Source of the DNA: Stentor roeselii
Taxonomy: Eukaryota > Ciliophora > Heterotrichea > Heterotrichida > Stentoridae
Reading direction: 5' to 3'
Length of the DNA stretch: 64,000 bases
NCBI GenBank assembly: GCA_006503475.1
Contig: RSEH01000020.1
Location: 124,001 to 188,000, forward strand
In this document: one piece after another, positions 20,401-29,684 of the stretch
How positions within the stretch are numbered: the stretch's first letter is position 1
How the letters are laid out: each line of letters opens with the position of its first letter
Made by a program: the position numbers and the translations under genes
The notes under the pieces: model-generated
What the model was told of the DNA's origin: nothing
Database searches by the model: none
What the model saw: only the letters and a program-made list of their open reading frames with translations

Positions 20401-23400
20401 CATCATCAAATACAGAAGCTTCTAAAGTTCAAAGTCCGATAGAAGTGATCTGTGGAACAATCTGTGTCTACTGGGCACTCGAGCAGCGTATCCTGAGATG
20501 TCTTTATTACCTCAACCAAGGCAAACCCCAGGAGGTCTCTCTTCACCGTGAGTTAGAAACGATTCCATTTGTAAACTGGAAGCCAAAAGACTACCCTTTA
20601 TGGTTAATCCTGCAAGTTGAGACCGACATGATGATCCGGCCTGTTCAAGTCAGCGTCGCAGAGTCGATGATAAAGCCTCCCAACGATAAAAACACTGTAA
20701 TGCAGCTCAACATGGGCGAAGGCAAAACTTCTCTCATCATTCCCATGGTCGTGCTTGTCTTGGCGAATAAATCTCAGCTGGTGAGACTCACAGTTCTCAA
20801 ATCTTTATTCAATACCAACAAAGCTGCTCTTGTTTTTAAACTAGGAGGTTGTTTAAACCGCAGAATTTACTCAATTCCTTGTAAAAGAGATATAAAATTT
20901 GATATTCCTAGTACTAGTCTTGTCAACCTTGTGCTTAAAGAATGCTTTTCATTGCAAGGTGTTTTCTTGACACTCCCTGATCAGAGGTTTTCGTTTATTT
21001 TGAAAGGCATGGAATTAAGTCGAGTTCCTGAAACTGCTCCTGCTGGGAACCATTTGTTGAATATTCAGGCAAGACTTGATGAGAAGTGTAGAGACTTGCT
21101 TGATGAAAGTGATGAGATTTTAAATCCGAAGTATCAGTTGATTTATACTATTGGAAAACAAAATACTGTTCAGTGTGGAAGTTTGAGATGGCATATTTCA
21201 CAAACTGTTCTTGAATGCATGCAACCGCATTTGATGCAGTTGAGTAAAAATTTTGAGAATTCGGTTGTTTATGAGGAATATAAGGAAACTCCTCAACGAT
21301 TTCCGTCGATTAGACTTGTTAATGAGGAACCTTATCGTGATCTTTGTAGATTGGTGGCGGTGTCAGTACTCAGTGGGAAGGGTGAAATGATTAGTTTCCC
21401 AGAAATCAGCTCTGAAGCCGATTTCGACATGGTTTTGAGATACATAACAAGTGAGAGTCTAACACAAGAGCTTTCCCATCAAGTATCCTCCATATTCAAA
21501 AACGTTCCAAATCAATTCGACGCGATAATCTTGCTAAAAGGAATTCTATCTTGCCAGATCCTTTTATCCTGTTTAACAAAACGTTGGAGAGTGAACTACG
21601 GAGTAAACACCCAAAGTTCCTACCTCCTTCAAGCAGTTCCATTCAGAGCGAAAGACATTCCATCAGACAAGTCTCAATTCGCTCATCCAGACATCGCGAT
21701 TCTCTTAACACAACTGAGTTACTTTTACTCAGGCCTAAACGAGCATCAACTAGACCAAGTGTTTAAAAGACTAGACCAAGACCCTGACGGAGGCCGTGAA
21801 TATGAAACCTGGATCGATGAACTGATTTTAATCACGAAAGTCGACATCTCAATCCAAACGTTTAAAGGCATCAACTTGAACGACAAGCAACAAAAACTTG
21901 AAATTTTATACCCCTTGATGAAATTTAACCAAAAAACAATAAATTACTGGTTAAACCACTTTTTATACCCGAAAGAAGCGAAACAGTTTGAAGGAAAACT
22001 TAGTCTTTCCTTTTGGGACTTGTGTATTCAGAAGCCTTTCCCGATGACTGGCTTCAGTGGAACGAATGACTCGAAGATCCTCCTGCCTTTAACTGTTTAT
22101 AATTTTGATGTACCTGGACTCATTGGCACTAATGGAAGTTTGATTTATGACCTGTTAAAGCCTGAGAATAGCAGATATAGTCATTTTAAGGTGAATATCT
22201 CTGGAAAAAGACTTTTGGAACAGGTTTCAGCTCAAGAGCCCAAAATTAATGTTTTGCTTGATGTTGGAGCTTTGATGCTTGAACTTACTAATCAGCAGGT
22301 TGTGCTGGAATGGCTTAGGATTAGAAAAGATGCCAAAGCGGGAGTTTGCTTTGATGATGCGAATAATTTAGTTGTTTTAAATCGCGCTGGGCATGTTGTA
22401 CCTTTTGAAATCTCGCCTGTTAGAAATCATTTGGTGGATTGCTTGGTTTATTTGGATGACTCGCATACTCGAGGAACTGATTTAAAGATTCCTAAAGGGA
22501 CTGTTGCTGCTGTTACTTTAGGAAAGGGGGTGAATAAAGATAAACTTATGCAGGGTTGTATGAGGATGAGAATGCTCGGCAAAGGACACAGCGTGATGTT
22601 TTTCGCCTCATCCGAAGTTCACAAATCAATCCAATCAACAACGCGAAACAACCCATCAGGTTTTGATGTTTTAAAATGGTCTCTAGTAAACACAATAGCC
22701 CAAACAAGTGAAAATTTCCTTTACTGGGGTTTACAAGGAATATCCTACTACAAGCGTCAAGTTCTTTACGAGAAGTACTTCAAGTCCAAAGACTTCAAAA
22801 AATTTTCATCCTATTCAGAAGAGCCGGAAATTCCAAACATCCGTCTTTTATACGGAAGAAACCGCAAAGAAACTCCAATTCCTTCAATAATCAAGTCAAA
22901 AACATCAATAATCCAATCACAACTAAAGCCTTTTTCAGTCGACCTTCACCGTTTCTCAGACCTTTGCCAGTCACTCATCTCCCACTCCTCCCTTTTCGTG
23001 AGTACAGAAAAGAAATTCGCTCATCTTCTCGATGAAGAACAAGAACTCGAGCTAGAAATCGAAGTAGAAGTTGAAGCTGAGGTCGAAAAGCAGAAGTTAA
23101 TTGCAGTGAAACCTGAAAAACATTCTTTAGAAAGAGAATTAATGCTTTGGTTTGAATCTGGAGAAATACCTTCAAAATCTCTAGTTTTTCAGAAGGTTTT
23201 CAAGGGACTTGGAATCACTTCGTTGAAAGGAATAAGTCAGCCTTTTGCTTGGAATTCAAAAGTTTGGCTTACTCTTGATTTTATGAGAACTGTTAGTATT
23301 ACATCTGGAGGAGATTATTACTTGAAACCTGTCAGGTGGCTTGGGTTTTCAGGAAGTCTTCAAAATCCGAAGAGTCTTGTTGTGCTTAGCTCTTTTGAAG

Positions 23401-23855
23401 CGAATGAATTGATTAAAGTCTCGGATAATAAACCTGTTAAATTATTTTGGTTCTGTCCTAGGTCGAGAAGTTCACAGATTAACTTGTTTAGCAGAGAAAA
23501 TTCTAAAATTCCTTTGGACTTGATGCAGAATTTGAATGTTTTCGCAGGGAATCAATATTTTTTTAGTAGTTTGGAAATTGATGAGTTTCTTAAGTTTATT
23601 GGGTATTGTCCAATGCCGAGAAAATCGGATGAACAGAACTTTTACTGTAAAGGGATGATTCAGAGTAATGGATATGTTTTACCGATTCATAGGCAGCAGG
23701 TGTTTGGGAATCGTAATCGATGTGAATTTGATAATGACCCTGCTGAGTTGATTTTGAAGACTATTGATATTAGGAACTTTGCGGCTTCGAGTAAGTTTGG
23801 ACATGTGGTTGATATCTTAGTTCATGGTAAAAGGCCTGAGTTAAAGAAAAAGTAG
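14457..23855 (+). CDS. DUF3638/DUF3645 giant protein, copy 3, with one in-frame TAA
   Basis: The start is set at the ATG giving MESKKLLSPK, which aligns with MESIDLFSSG of copy 2; an upstream TTG in the same frame is not needed. The frame spans 3,133 codons to TAG and parallels copy 2 throughout. It includes the GEGKT, DESDE, GFSGT, TRGTD and QGCMRMR boxes and the acidic stretch. It is broken once, by TAA at 17112-17114 (codon 886), where copy 2 has Leu (TTG) in the context NS-L-KEF. The frame is unchanged across the stop and no GT...AG intron can remove it. Options are a very young pseudogene, an allelic or assembly error, stop readthrough, or a truncated 885-residue product. The 6.7 kb downstream shows no other damage. 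Confidence 0.8.
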
Positions 23856-24118
23856 TTTAGATTGATTTTTTAATTTGAGAAGGATTAGTAAGGTTTTTAT
23901 ATCTGGGTATTTTCTTTATTAAATTAAATATATTTTATCTGAATCCTTTAATGGTAATATTATCAGATGACTAGTAATATCTTGATAAATAATTAGAATA
24001 ATCTATTCTTGTTCTTTGTAAATACTCCTAATTATTAACTCACAATTACAACTGTATTTACCAAGTGATCTAAAGTTCCATTTTAAATATGTATTTTATA
24101 GAATTAAAGTAATAACTA

Positions 24119-25420
24119 TTAAATTCCAACAATTTCAATGCCATTCTTTCGACAATGCTTTGCAAACATTGCAACTTTCTTTGAATAATTATTTATCAAA
24201 TTTTCATCTTGTTTTGATGCTATTGTTTGAAAAGTATTCATTATATTTTCGAGATATTTCCTTCTCTTGACAAGTAAACTTATAGTGAACAGTTTATCGA
24301 TATATTCAAGTTTCTTTAGTTCAATAAAACTTTCAGTATCAGAATGAGCTAAGGCACTGCAAATGAAAAATGAAATCTTTTCTGGAACTTTTTTCATGTT
24401 GTATCTCAAACTTGCCTGCAAGTCAGAAAAAAATTTCAAATCTAGTAATTTTTTTATACCTTGAGAGTTATCTGTAAAAAAATAAGCTAGAAACTTAAAA
24501 AGTATCTTTGAATTTTGAAGTTTGGTTTTCAAAGCAATTTTTTTTAATGACTTAAACACTTTTTCATCTTGAAAGTAATGCCAACCCGCTTGTATCCTTT
24601 TCACAAAGCATTTGAAAAAATTCAAGACCTTATTTCGCTTGCATATCTGAGTCCTTGCACAATAATTACTCAATTTTTTAAATATCTTAATAGAAAAGTA
24701 TTCAGCATTAACAATTGTTTTAACAATAATTGACAAATCATAAACAATTTCTTCAAGAACCGAATCATCTTTGGTAATATATAAAACTTTAGTAATAATA
24801 ATAAGTATTCTATCTTGACTATTCAAATCAAGGTTTTCCCGAATTCCGAGAAGGTTTCCCAAGACCCACATTGAATTTTGAAAGTATCTCTGAATCTTTC
24901 TATAAATACAAACATCAACAAACTGTAAAACATGGTTGAAAAGTCTTGAATTAACAATGATATTCCTCAGCTGGTCACTTTCTGCTGAAATGTTCCCAAT
25001 GCACCAAATGACATTATAAAGTAATTCTAAGTTATCTGGATAACTCTCAAATATTTGATTGAAATAATCGATACAACTAAGCTCGATGGTAAATTCGGTT
25101 TGGCTTAAATTCCCTGCAGCTATGTTTGCTAGGGTCCAACAGACTTCGATATGGAAATCTTCGTTTTTTTCTTTAGAAAGTGTCAAAAGTTTAGGGATTA
25201 TGTTTGAAATGATTACTTCTTGTATCAGAGAGGGTTGTTGATATAAGGCTTTTCGAAGCATTATAGTTCCTTCTAACTCCTGACTAGGGATTGATGATGT
25301 TATCTTGATAATGAATTCTCGGAGAGATGAGGTTTTTACTTGGTCTAGATTTATTTTTAGGTCTTGGAAACCTTTATCGATTGATGTGAATGCTGATGCA
25401 TCTTCTTGGTTTAGTGACAT
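24119..25420 (-). CDS. Divergent importin-alpha-like armadillo-repeat protein
   Basis: A 433-residue protein from ATG to TAA. Residues 60-210 carry importin-alpha-type ARM repeats with Trp/Asn signatures: CWTLANIAAG (W95, N99), VIWCIGNISAE and SMWVLGNLLG. In importin alpha these residues bind nuclear localisation signals in the major groove. After about residue 210 the repeats are helical, but the W...N signature fades. No basic importin-beta-binding (IBB) domain is seen at the N-terminus, which starts acidic and is short. The family role is nuclear import. Absence of the IBB and the weak C-terminal half suggest a specialised or non-transport paralogue. Its head faces the TTLL gene across 496 bases. 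Confidence 0.75.
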   Translation of the reverse strand: MSLNQEDASAFTSIDKGFQDLKINLDQVKTSSLREFIIKITSSIPSQELEGTIMLRKALYQQPSLIQEVIISNIIPKLLTLSKEKNEDFHIEVCWTLANIAAGNLSQTEFTIELSCIDYFNQIFESYPDNLELLYNVIWCIGNISAESDQLRNIIVNSRLFNHVLQFVDVCIYRKIQRYFQNSMWVLGNLLGIRENLDLNSQDRILIIITKVLYITKDDSVLEEIVYDLSIIVKTIVNAEYFSIKIFKKLSNYCARTQICKRNKVLNFFKCFVKRIQAGWHYFQDEKVFKSLKKIALKTKLQNSKILFKFLAYFFTDNSQGIKKLLDLKFFSDLQASLRYNMKKVPEKISFFICSALAHSDTESFIELKKLEYIDKLFTISLLVKRRKYLENIMNTFQTIASKQDENLINNYSKKVAMFAKHCRKNGIEIVGI

Positions 25421-25916
25421 TTATATCAGAAATCAATAAAATTTGGAAATTTTTGGAATTTTGAGAAATTTTAGTCTAAAATTGAATGTTTTTGGACTTT
25501 TATCGATTTAAATATTTAAATTGTTGCATGAGTGGTTGAATCCAGATTACTAATTATAAAGATGTATTTTAGGAAAAGTAAACTCATCTCTTTGTCAAGA
25601 AATAAACTTATCAAGGTATTTTGGATGAAGAATTTTATCAAAATGAAGGGATCCAATTAATAATTTTATTGAAAATTTAAGTTTACCATATTATGAATCA
25701 AGTTTTTGATATTAATAGGTTGAAACCAGTGAGACTATTAACTATATACAAATATTCCATTCATAATCCAAAACTATAAGGATTTTTATTAGAATCTCAT
25801 CATTCGGTTCTAGATATGAATAAAATTTACAATATATATACAAATTTAGAATTTGTATCAGAAACTGATAATCTAAATTTTGTTTCATTAACTCTCCACA
25901 CCTCTTCCTTAATAAT
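25421..25916. promoter_or_regulatory. Divergent intergenic region, importin-like / TTLL
   Basis: A 496-base AT-rich gap between two head-to-head genes, and the longest non-coding stretch in the window. I see no repeat, RNA gene or named motif in it. Both promoters must lie here, by orientation alone. Confidence 0.45.
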
Positions 25917-27656
25917 ATGCAGGTAAAAACAATGAATCTCTTCAATCCAGTTAAAATAAACATATCAACCCGTCCAACAACAGGCAAAAACAGTCGCACA
26001 ACAACTAAAGACTTCAAACAAAACACATCCCCAGAGGTGAAAACCTTTTACTTCAAAGCTCGTTCGCTTCAAGCCGTTAGTTGCGAGAAGCCTCAGAAGC
26101 CATCCTTGAAAACTCGATTAAGCAAGGCGATCTTTTCTTACAACTCAATCCAGTCAATACAACCCAAAGAATCCTCTTCTAAAATCATTCTTAAAATTTC
26201 AATCTTTAAAGAAAGACCAGCAGTTGTCCTATTTGACTATCCTTCTTTCTGCAACCTTCCTTCAAAATCACTGGAAAACTGTTATAAACTTTCTCTTACT
26301 GAGGCAGAAAAAGTGAAACTTCGTTACAAGTTTACGAAGAAGACTCCAGTTTATAATTGCATTCTTAACTCTTTGGAATTTTCTGGGTTCTCGAGGACTG
26401 AATCTAAGACAAAAGCAAATTTGATTCTTTCAGCACTTCCCAAGTCCAAATCTTTGAAATTCATGAACAAGTTCCAAAAAGTGAATCATTTCCCAGGTTC
26501 CTGGTGCCTAGGTCGAAAAGACAGTATGTGGAAGAACATCTGGAAAAAAAGAAGAGAATTCGGAGAAGACTACAACATCTGCCCAACGACATACATATTA
26601 CCAGAAGATTTCAAGTTCTTTCAGCAGGATCGAGAAGATAACCCAGGTTCTCTCTGGATAAAGAAGCCTGTGGCTTCTTCTTGTGGAAGAGGCATTAAAA
26701 TGGTCTCAAGTACGACAAGTGTAGAAAGAAGGTCTGGGTACTTGATATCGAGGTATATTTCAAACCCTCACACGATAAAAGACCTAAAATATGACTTGAG
26801 GATTTATGTCTTGGTCACTAGTTTTGACCCACTAAGAATTTACTTCTATCAAGAAGGACTTGTCAGATTTGCTACTCAAAACTACAGCAAAGACGTCAAG
26901 AATTTAAAAAAACGATTTATTCATCTTACTAACTACAGTGTTAATAAAAAAGCTCAGAATTATATTTCTAATCAAGGACAACAGACTCAAAATGATACCT
27001 TTTCGTATAAATGGCCTTTGTCTGCATTGAAGAGTAATTATGAGGCACTTGGAATTAATTTTGAAGATGTTATGCAAAGAGTTAAAGATGTTGTTATTAA
27101 GACGATTATCGCAGTTGAGCCTGAAGTGGTCTGCAAGACTTTAAGCCTAACCAAAAACCGAGCAACCAGCTGTTTCGAGCTCTACGGTTTCGACATATTG
27201 ATCGATTCCGATTTAAAACCCTGGCTTCTCGAAGTAAACGTTGCTCCATCGCTCAGTTCCGGTTCAGCTCTAGACAAGCAAATAAAAACCTCTTTGATGT
27301 GCGACATTTACACATTAGTCGGTCTAGTCCCATTTGACCGAGCGATGTTTAAAACCGAAGAAAAGCGAAATAAAAGCATGAACACAAGAACGAATTTCAA
27401 AAACTACTCAAATGTCCTAAATTCAGAACTTTTGACTGACTTATCAGAAGACGAAGTTCGGATAATAGCAGAAAATCAAGAAGAAATGAGTCGTTTAGGA
27501 AGGTTTCAAAGAATTTTTCCACTTAAAGAAAACGCCTTGATCTACGAAAAGTACTTCGAAGTAAAGCGCGTCAATAATGCCTTGACTTGGAAAAGCATGA
27601 TGGTTGAATATGATGTCCTCGATGGATACTTAACAAGGGTAGTTAATGTAATATAA
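25917..27656 (+). CDS. Tubulin-tyrosine-ligase-like enzyme, probable polyglutamylase (TTLL4-like)
   Basis: A 579-residue protein ending at TAA. The start is ATG 25917; a second in-frame ATG lies at 25932. The TTL ATP-grasp domain covers about residues 190-480. It shows LWIKKPVASSCGRGIKM (W247), the YDLRIYVLVTSFDPLRIY block, HLTNYSVNKK, and the metal/ATP site WLLEVNVAPSLSS with E439 and N441. The RYISNPHTI and HLTNYSVNKK wording is closest to the TTLL4 to TTLL6 polyglutamylases, which add glutamate chains to tubulin or other proteins. The basic, Lys/Thr-rich N-terminus could help dock on microtubules (inference). The stop codon abuts the ATG of the next gene with no base between them, in the same frame. 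Confidence 0.88.
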   Translation: MQVKTMNLFNPVKINISTRPTTGKNSRTTTKDFKQNTSPEVKTFYFKARSLQAVSCEKPQKPSLKTRLSKAIFSYNSIQSIQPKESSSKIILKISIFKERPAVVLFDYPSFCNLPSKSLENCYKLSLTEAEKVKLRYKFTKKTPVYNCILNSLEFSGFSRTESKTKANLILSALPKSKSLKFMNKFQKVNHFPGSWCLGRKDSMWKNIWKKRREFGEDYNICPTTYILPEDFKFFQQDREDNPGSLWIKKPVASSCGRGIKMVSSTTSVERRSGYLISRYISNPHTIKDLKYDLRIYVLVTSFDPLRIYFYQEGLVRFATQNYSKDVKNLKKRFIHLTNYSVNKKAQNYISNQGQQTQNDTFSYKWPLSALKSNYEALGINFEDVMQRVKDVVIKTIIAVEPEVVCKTLSLTKNRATSCFELYGFDILIDSDLKPWLLEVNVAPSLSSGSALDKQIKTSLMCDIYTLVGLVPFDRAMFKTEEKRNKSMNTRTNFKNYSNVLNSELLTDLSEDEVRIIAENQEEMSRLGRFQRIFPLKENALIYEKYFEVKRVNNALTWKSMMVEYDVLDGYLTRVVNVI

Positions 27657-29639
27657 ATGGGAAAAAATCAGTCAATTGCTGTTCAAAACTACAGCGTCGC
27701 TAAAGAATACTTACCTGATCCTGGATTTTCACCTGTCTTTGTCAGTCCTGTTGAATTCTCCGGGGTACCTGCTCTTGAAAATGGCTGTAGAACTTTATAT
27801 GAATCTCTTATCAGAAGTGTTCGCAACTTTCCTAATAATCCTTTTCTAGGAACAAGACAATACGATTCTTCTGGGGTCTTAGGAGGGTATACTTGGAAAA
27901 CCTATTCTGAAATTTTTTTTACATGTCAAAAACTAGTGAGCGCTCTTCAAAAGTGGAATATATTAGGAAAGTCATCTAATTTATTTGTAATCATGAGTAA
28001 AAATCGTGAAGAAATGGTTGTAAGTGAATTATCTTGTCTCTTACAAAATATTCCAGTTGTTCCACTAGCTGATAATTTATCTTCAGAGAACTTATCAGAG
28101 ATCTTTCTAGAGGTTAAGCCAAGTGTGTTATTTTGTGGAAAGGCTCAATGTGATATGATAATGAGTTTACCCGAAAACTGTTTACTTTCATTAAAAACCG
28201 TGATTTTATTTGATACATTAAGAGACCCGATAAAGGCTCACATGCGTTCTTTGGGTATTGAAATTTTTGAATACCAAGAAATATTTAAAATGCAGCTTCA
28301 GCCAGTTCAAGACTCTCCCCCAACAAGTGAATCATTGGCGATGATCATGTACACAAGTGGGACTTCAGGAACTCCAAAAGGTGTAATGCTGCTTCACCGT
28401 AATCTAATAAGCAGCTTTATATTCACAACAAAAGCTTCCTGTTGTTTTTACGAAACTGACTCTTATTTAATGTACCTTCCTCATTCACACATATACGACA
28501 GGTTCATGTTTTACTCAATCATGAACGCTGCAGGGAAAATAGGTTTCTACTCAGGCGACATGCTTAACATAAAAGAAGACATGATGCTTTTAAAACCAAC
28601 AATTTTCATCTCAGTTCCTAGAATTCTAAACCGTTTCTACGAAATCATAAAAAAAAGATTCCAAGAAAAAAAAGGTCTCTCAGCGAAAATCGTCTCATCA
28701 GCACTAGAGTCAAAACTAAGAAAATACGAAACAACAGGAAACCTAAAAAACAGTTTCCTTGAAAAAGTCGCATTTAAAAAATGCAGAAAAAGTGTTGGAG
28801 GACGAGTTCGTCTCATGATTTCAGCTTCAGCGCCTTTAAGTGGAAATGTTTTAAAGTTCCTTCGACTTGTTTTCGCCTGCCCGATAATCGAGTCATTAGG
28901 AATAACTGAAACAAGTGCGCCTTGCTTCATAACTCAAGACAACGACATCGAAACAGGTCACATCGGAGGACCACTGCCAGGGGTAGAGGCAAAGCTTCGT
29001 TTATTAGAAGACTGCAACTTTCAAAGCAACAGCTCCAACCTTATCGGCGAACTTTACGTTCGAAGCTCGAGTCTTTTCGTCGGGTACTACAAAGGCCAAG
29101 AAATCACTGACAAGGTCGTTGATTCTGACGGGTGGTACAATACTGGAGACATCTGCGAGAGGAACTCACGGACTGGGTCTTTTAAAGTCATCAGCAGAAT
29201 GTCTAGCATTGTAAAACTCTCACAAGGGGAATTTGTCTCTTTGGAAAAAGTTGAAAAAATACTCTTGCAGAGCTTGTTTGTTAGTCAAATTTTTGTTTAT
29301 GGAGACGGATTTCATCATTTTCTTGTTGCTGTTGTTGTGCCTAGCAAGGACTTTGTACTTAAAAGTTGGGTCATCAGCAAGTCTTTTAGAAATAGAAGTG
29401 ATGAGTATTTTGATATTATCAACAGGCAGAAGTTTAAAAGTGATCTGCTTGAGGACTTGAAAGATGTTGGGTTTAGGAATAACTTGACAAGGACTGAAAT
29501 GATTTGTGATGTTTTTATTGAGGGTCAAGAATGGACGGATTGTAATTTGCTTACCATCACACAGAAGTTGAATAGGTTGAAAGCGAGGGAGAAGTATCAG
29601 AGAGAAATATCGAGAATGTTTGAGATGGCTGGAAAGTAG
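27657..29639 (+). CDS. Long-chain fatty-acid--CoA ligase (ACSL type)
   Basis: A 660-residue AMP-forming acyl-CoA synthetase, ATG to TAG. The ATP-binding P-loop signature MYTSGTSGTPKG lies at residues 231-242. The LGITETSAPC box and GWYNTGDI (492-499), with the ATP-binding Asp, follow in the usual order and spacing. The VISRMSSIVKLSQGEFVSLEKVE hinge region completes the fold. Length fits ACSL-type enzymes, which activate C12-C20 fatty acids for beta-oxidation or lipid synthesis. The N-terminus MGKNQS could be N-myristoylated (inference), which would place it on a membrane; no membrane helix is evident there. It begins directly after the TTLL stop and ends 45 bases before the next gene. An acyl-CoA oxidase two genes on acts on its product. 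Confidence 0.92.
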   Translation: MGKNQSIAVQNYSVAKEYLPDPGFSPVFVSPVEFSGVPALENGCRTLYESLIRSVRNFPNNPFLGTRQYDSSGVLGGYTWKTYSEIFFTCQKLVSALQKWNILGKSSNLFVIMSKNREEMVVSELSCLLQNIPVVPLADNLSSENLSEIFLEVKPSVLFCGKAQCDMIMSLPENCLLSLKTVILFDTLRDPIKAHMRSLGIEIFEYQEIFKMQLQPVQDSPPTSESLAMIMYTSGTSGTPKGVMLLHRNLISSFIFTTKASCCFYETDSYLMYLPHSHIYDRFMFYSIMNAAGKIGFYSGDMLNIKEDMMLLKPTIFISVPRILNRFYEIIKKRFQEKKGLSAKIVSSALESKLRKYETTGNLKNSFLEKVAFKKCRKSVGGRVRLMISASAPLSGNVLKFLRLVFACPIIESLGITETSAPCFITQDNDIETGHIGGPLPGVEAKLRLLEDCNFQSNSSNLIGELYVRSSSLFVGYYKGQEITDKVVDSDGWYNTGDICERNSRTGSFKVISRMSSIVKLSQGEFVSLEKVEKILLQSLFVSQIFVYGDGFHHFLVAVVVPSKDFVLKSWVISKSFRNRSDEYFDIINRQKFKSDLLEDLKDVGFRNNLTRTEMICDVFIEGQEWTDCNLLTITQKLNRLKAREKYQREISRMFEMAGK

Positions 29640-29684
29640 TTGTTTTATTAATGAGTAACCTCCGCAGTATCTTAATAATACATC

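Noticed and set aside
25742-26026. Minus-strand 94-codon frame over the TTLL start
   Set aside because: It overlaps the N-terminus of a clear enzyme gene and the shared promoter, and its composition is hydrophobic and AT-driven.
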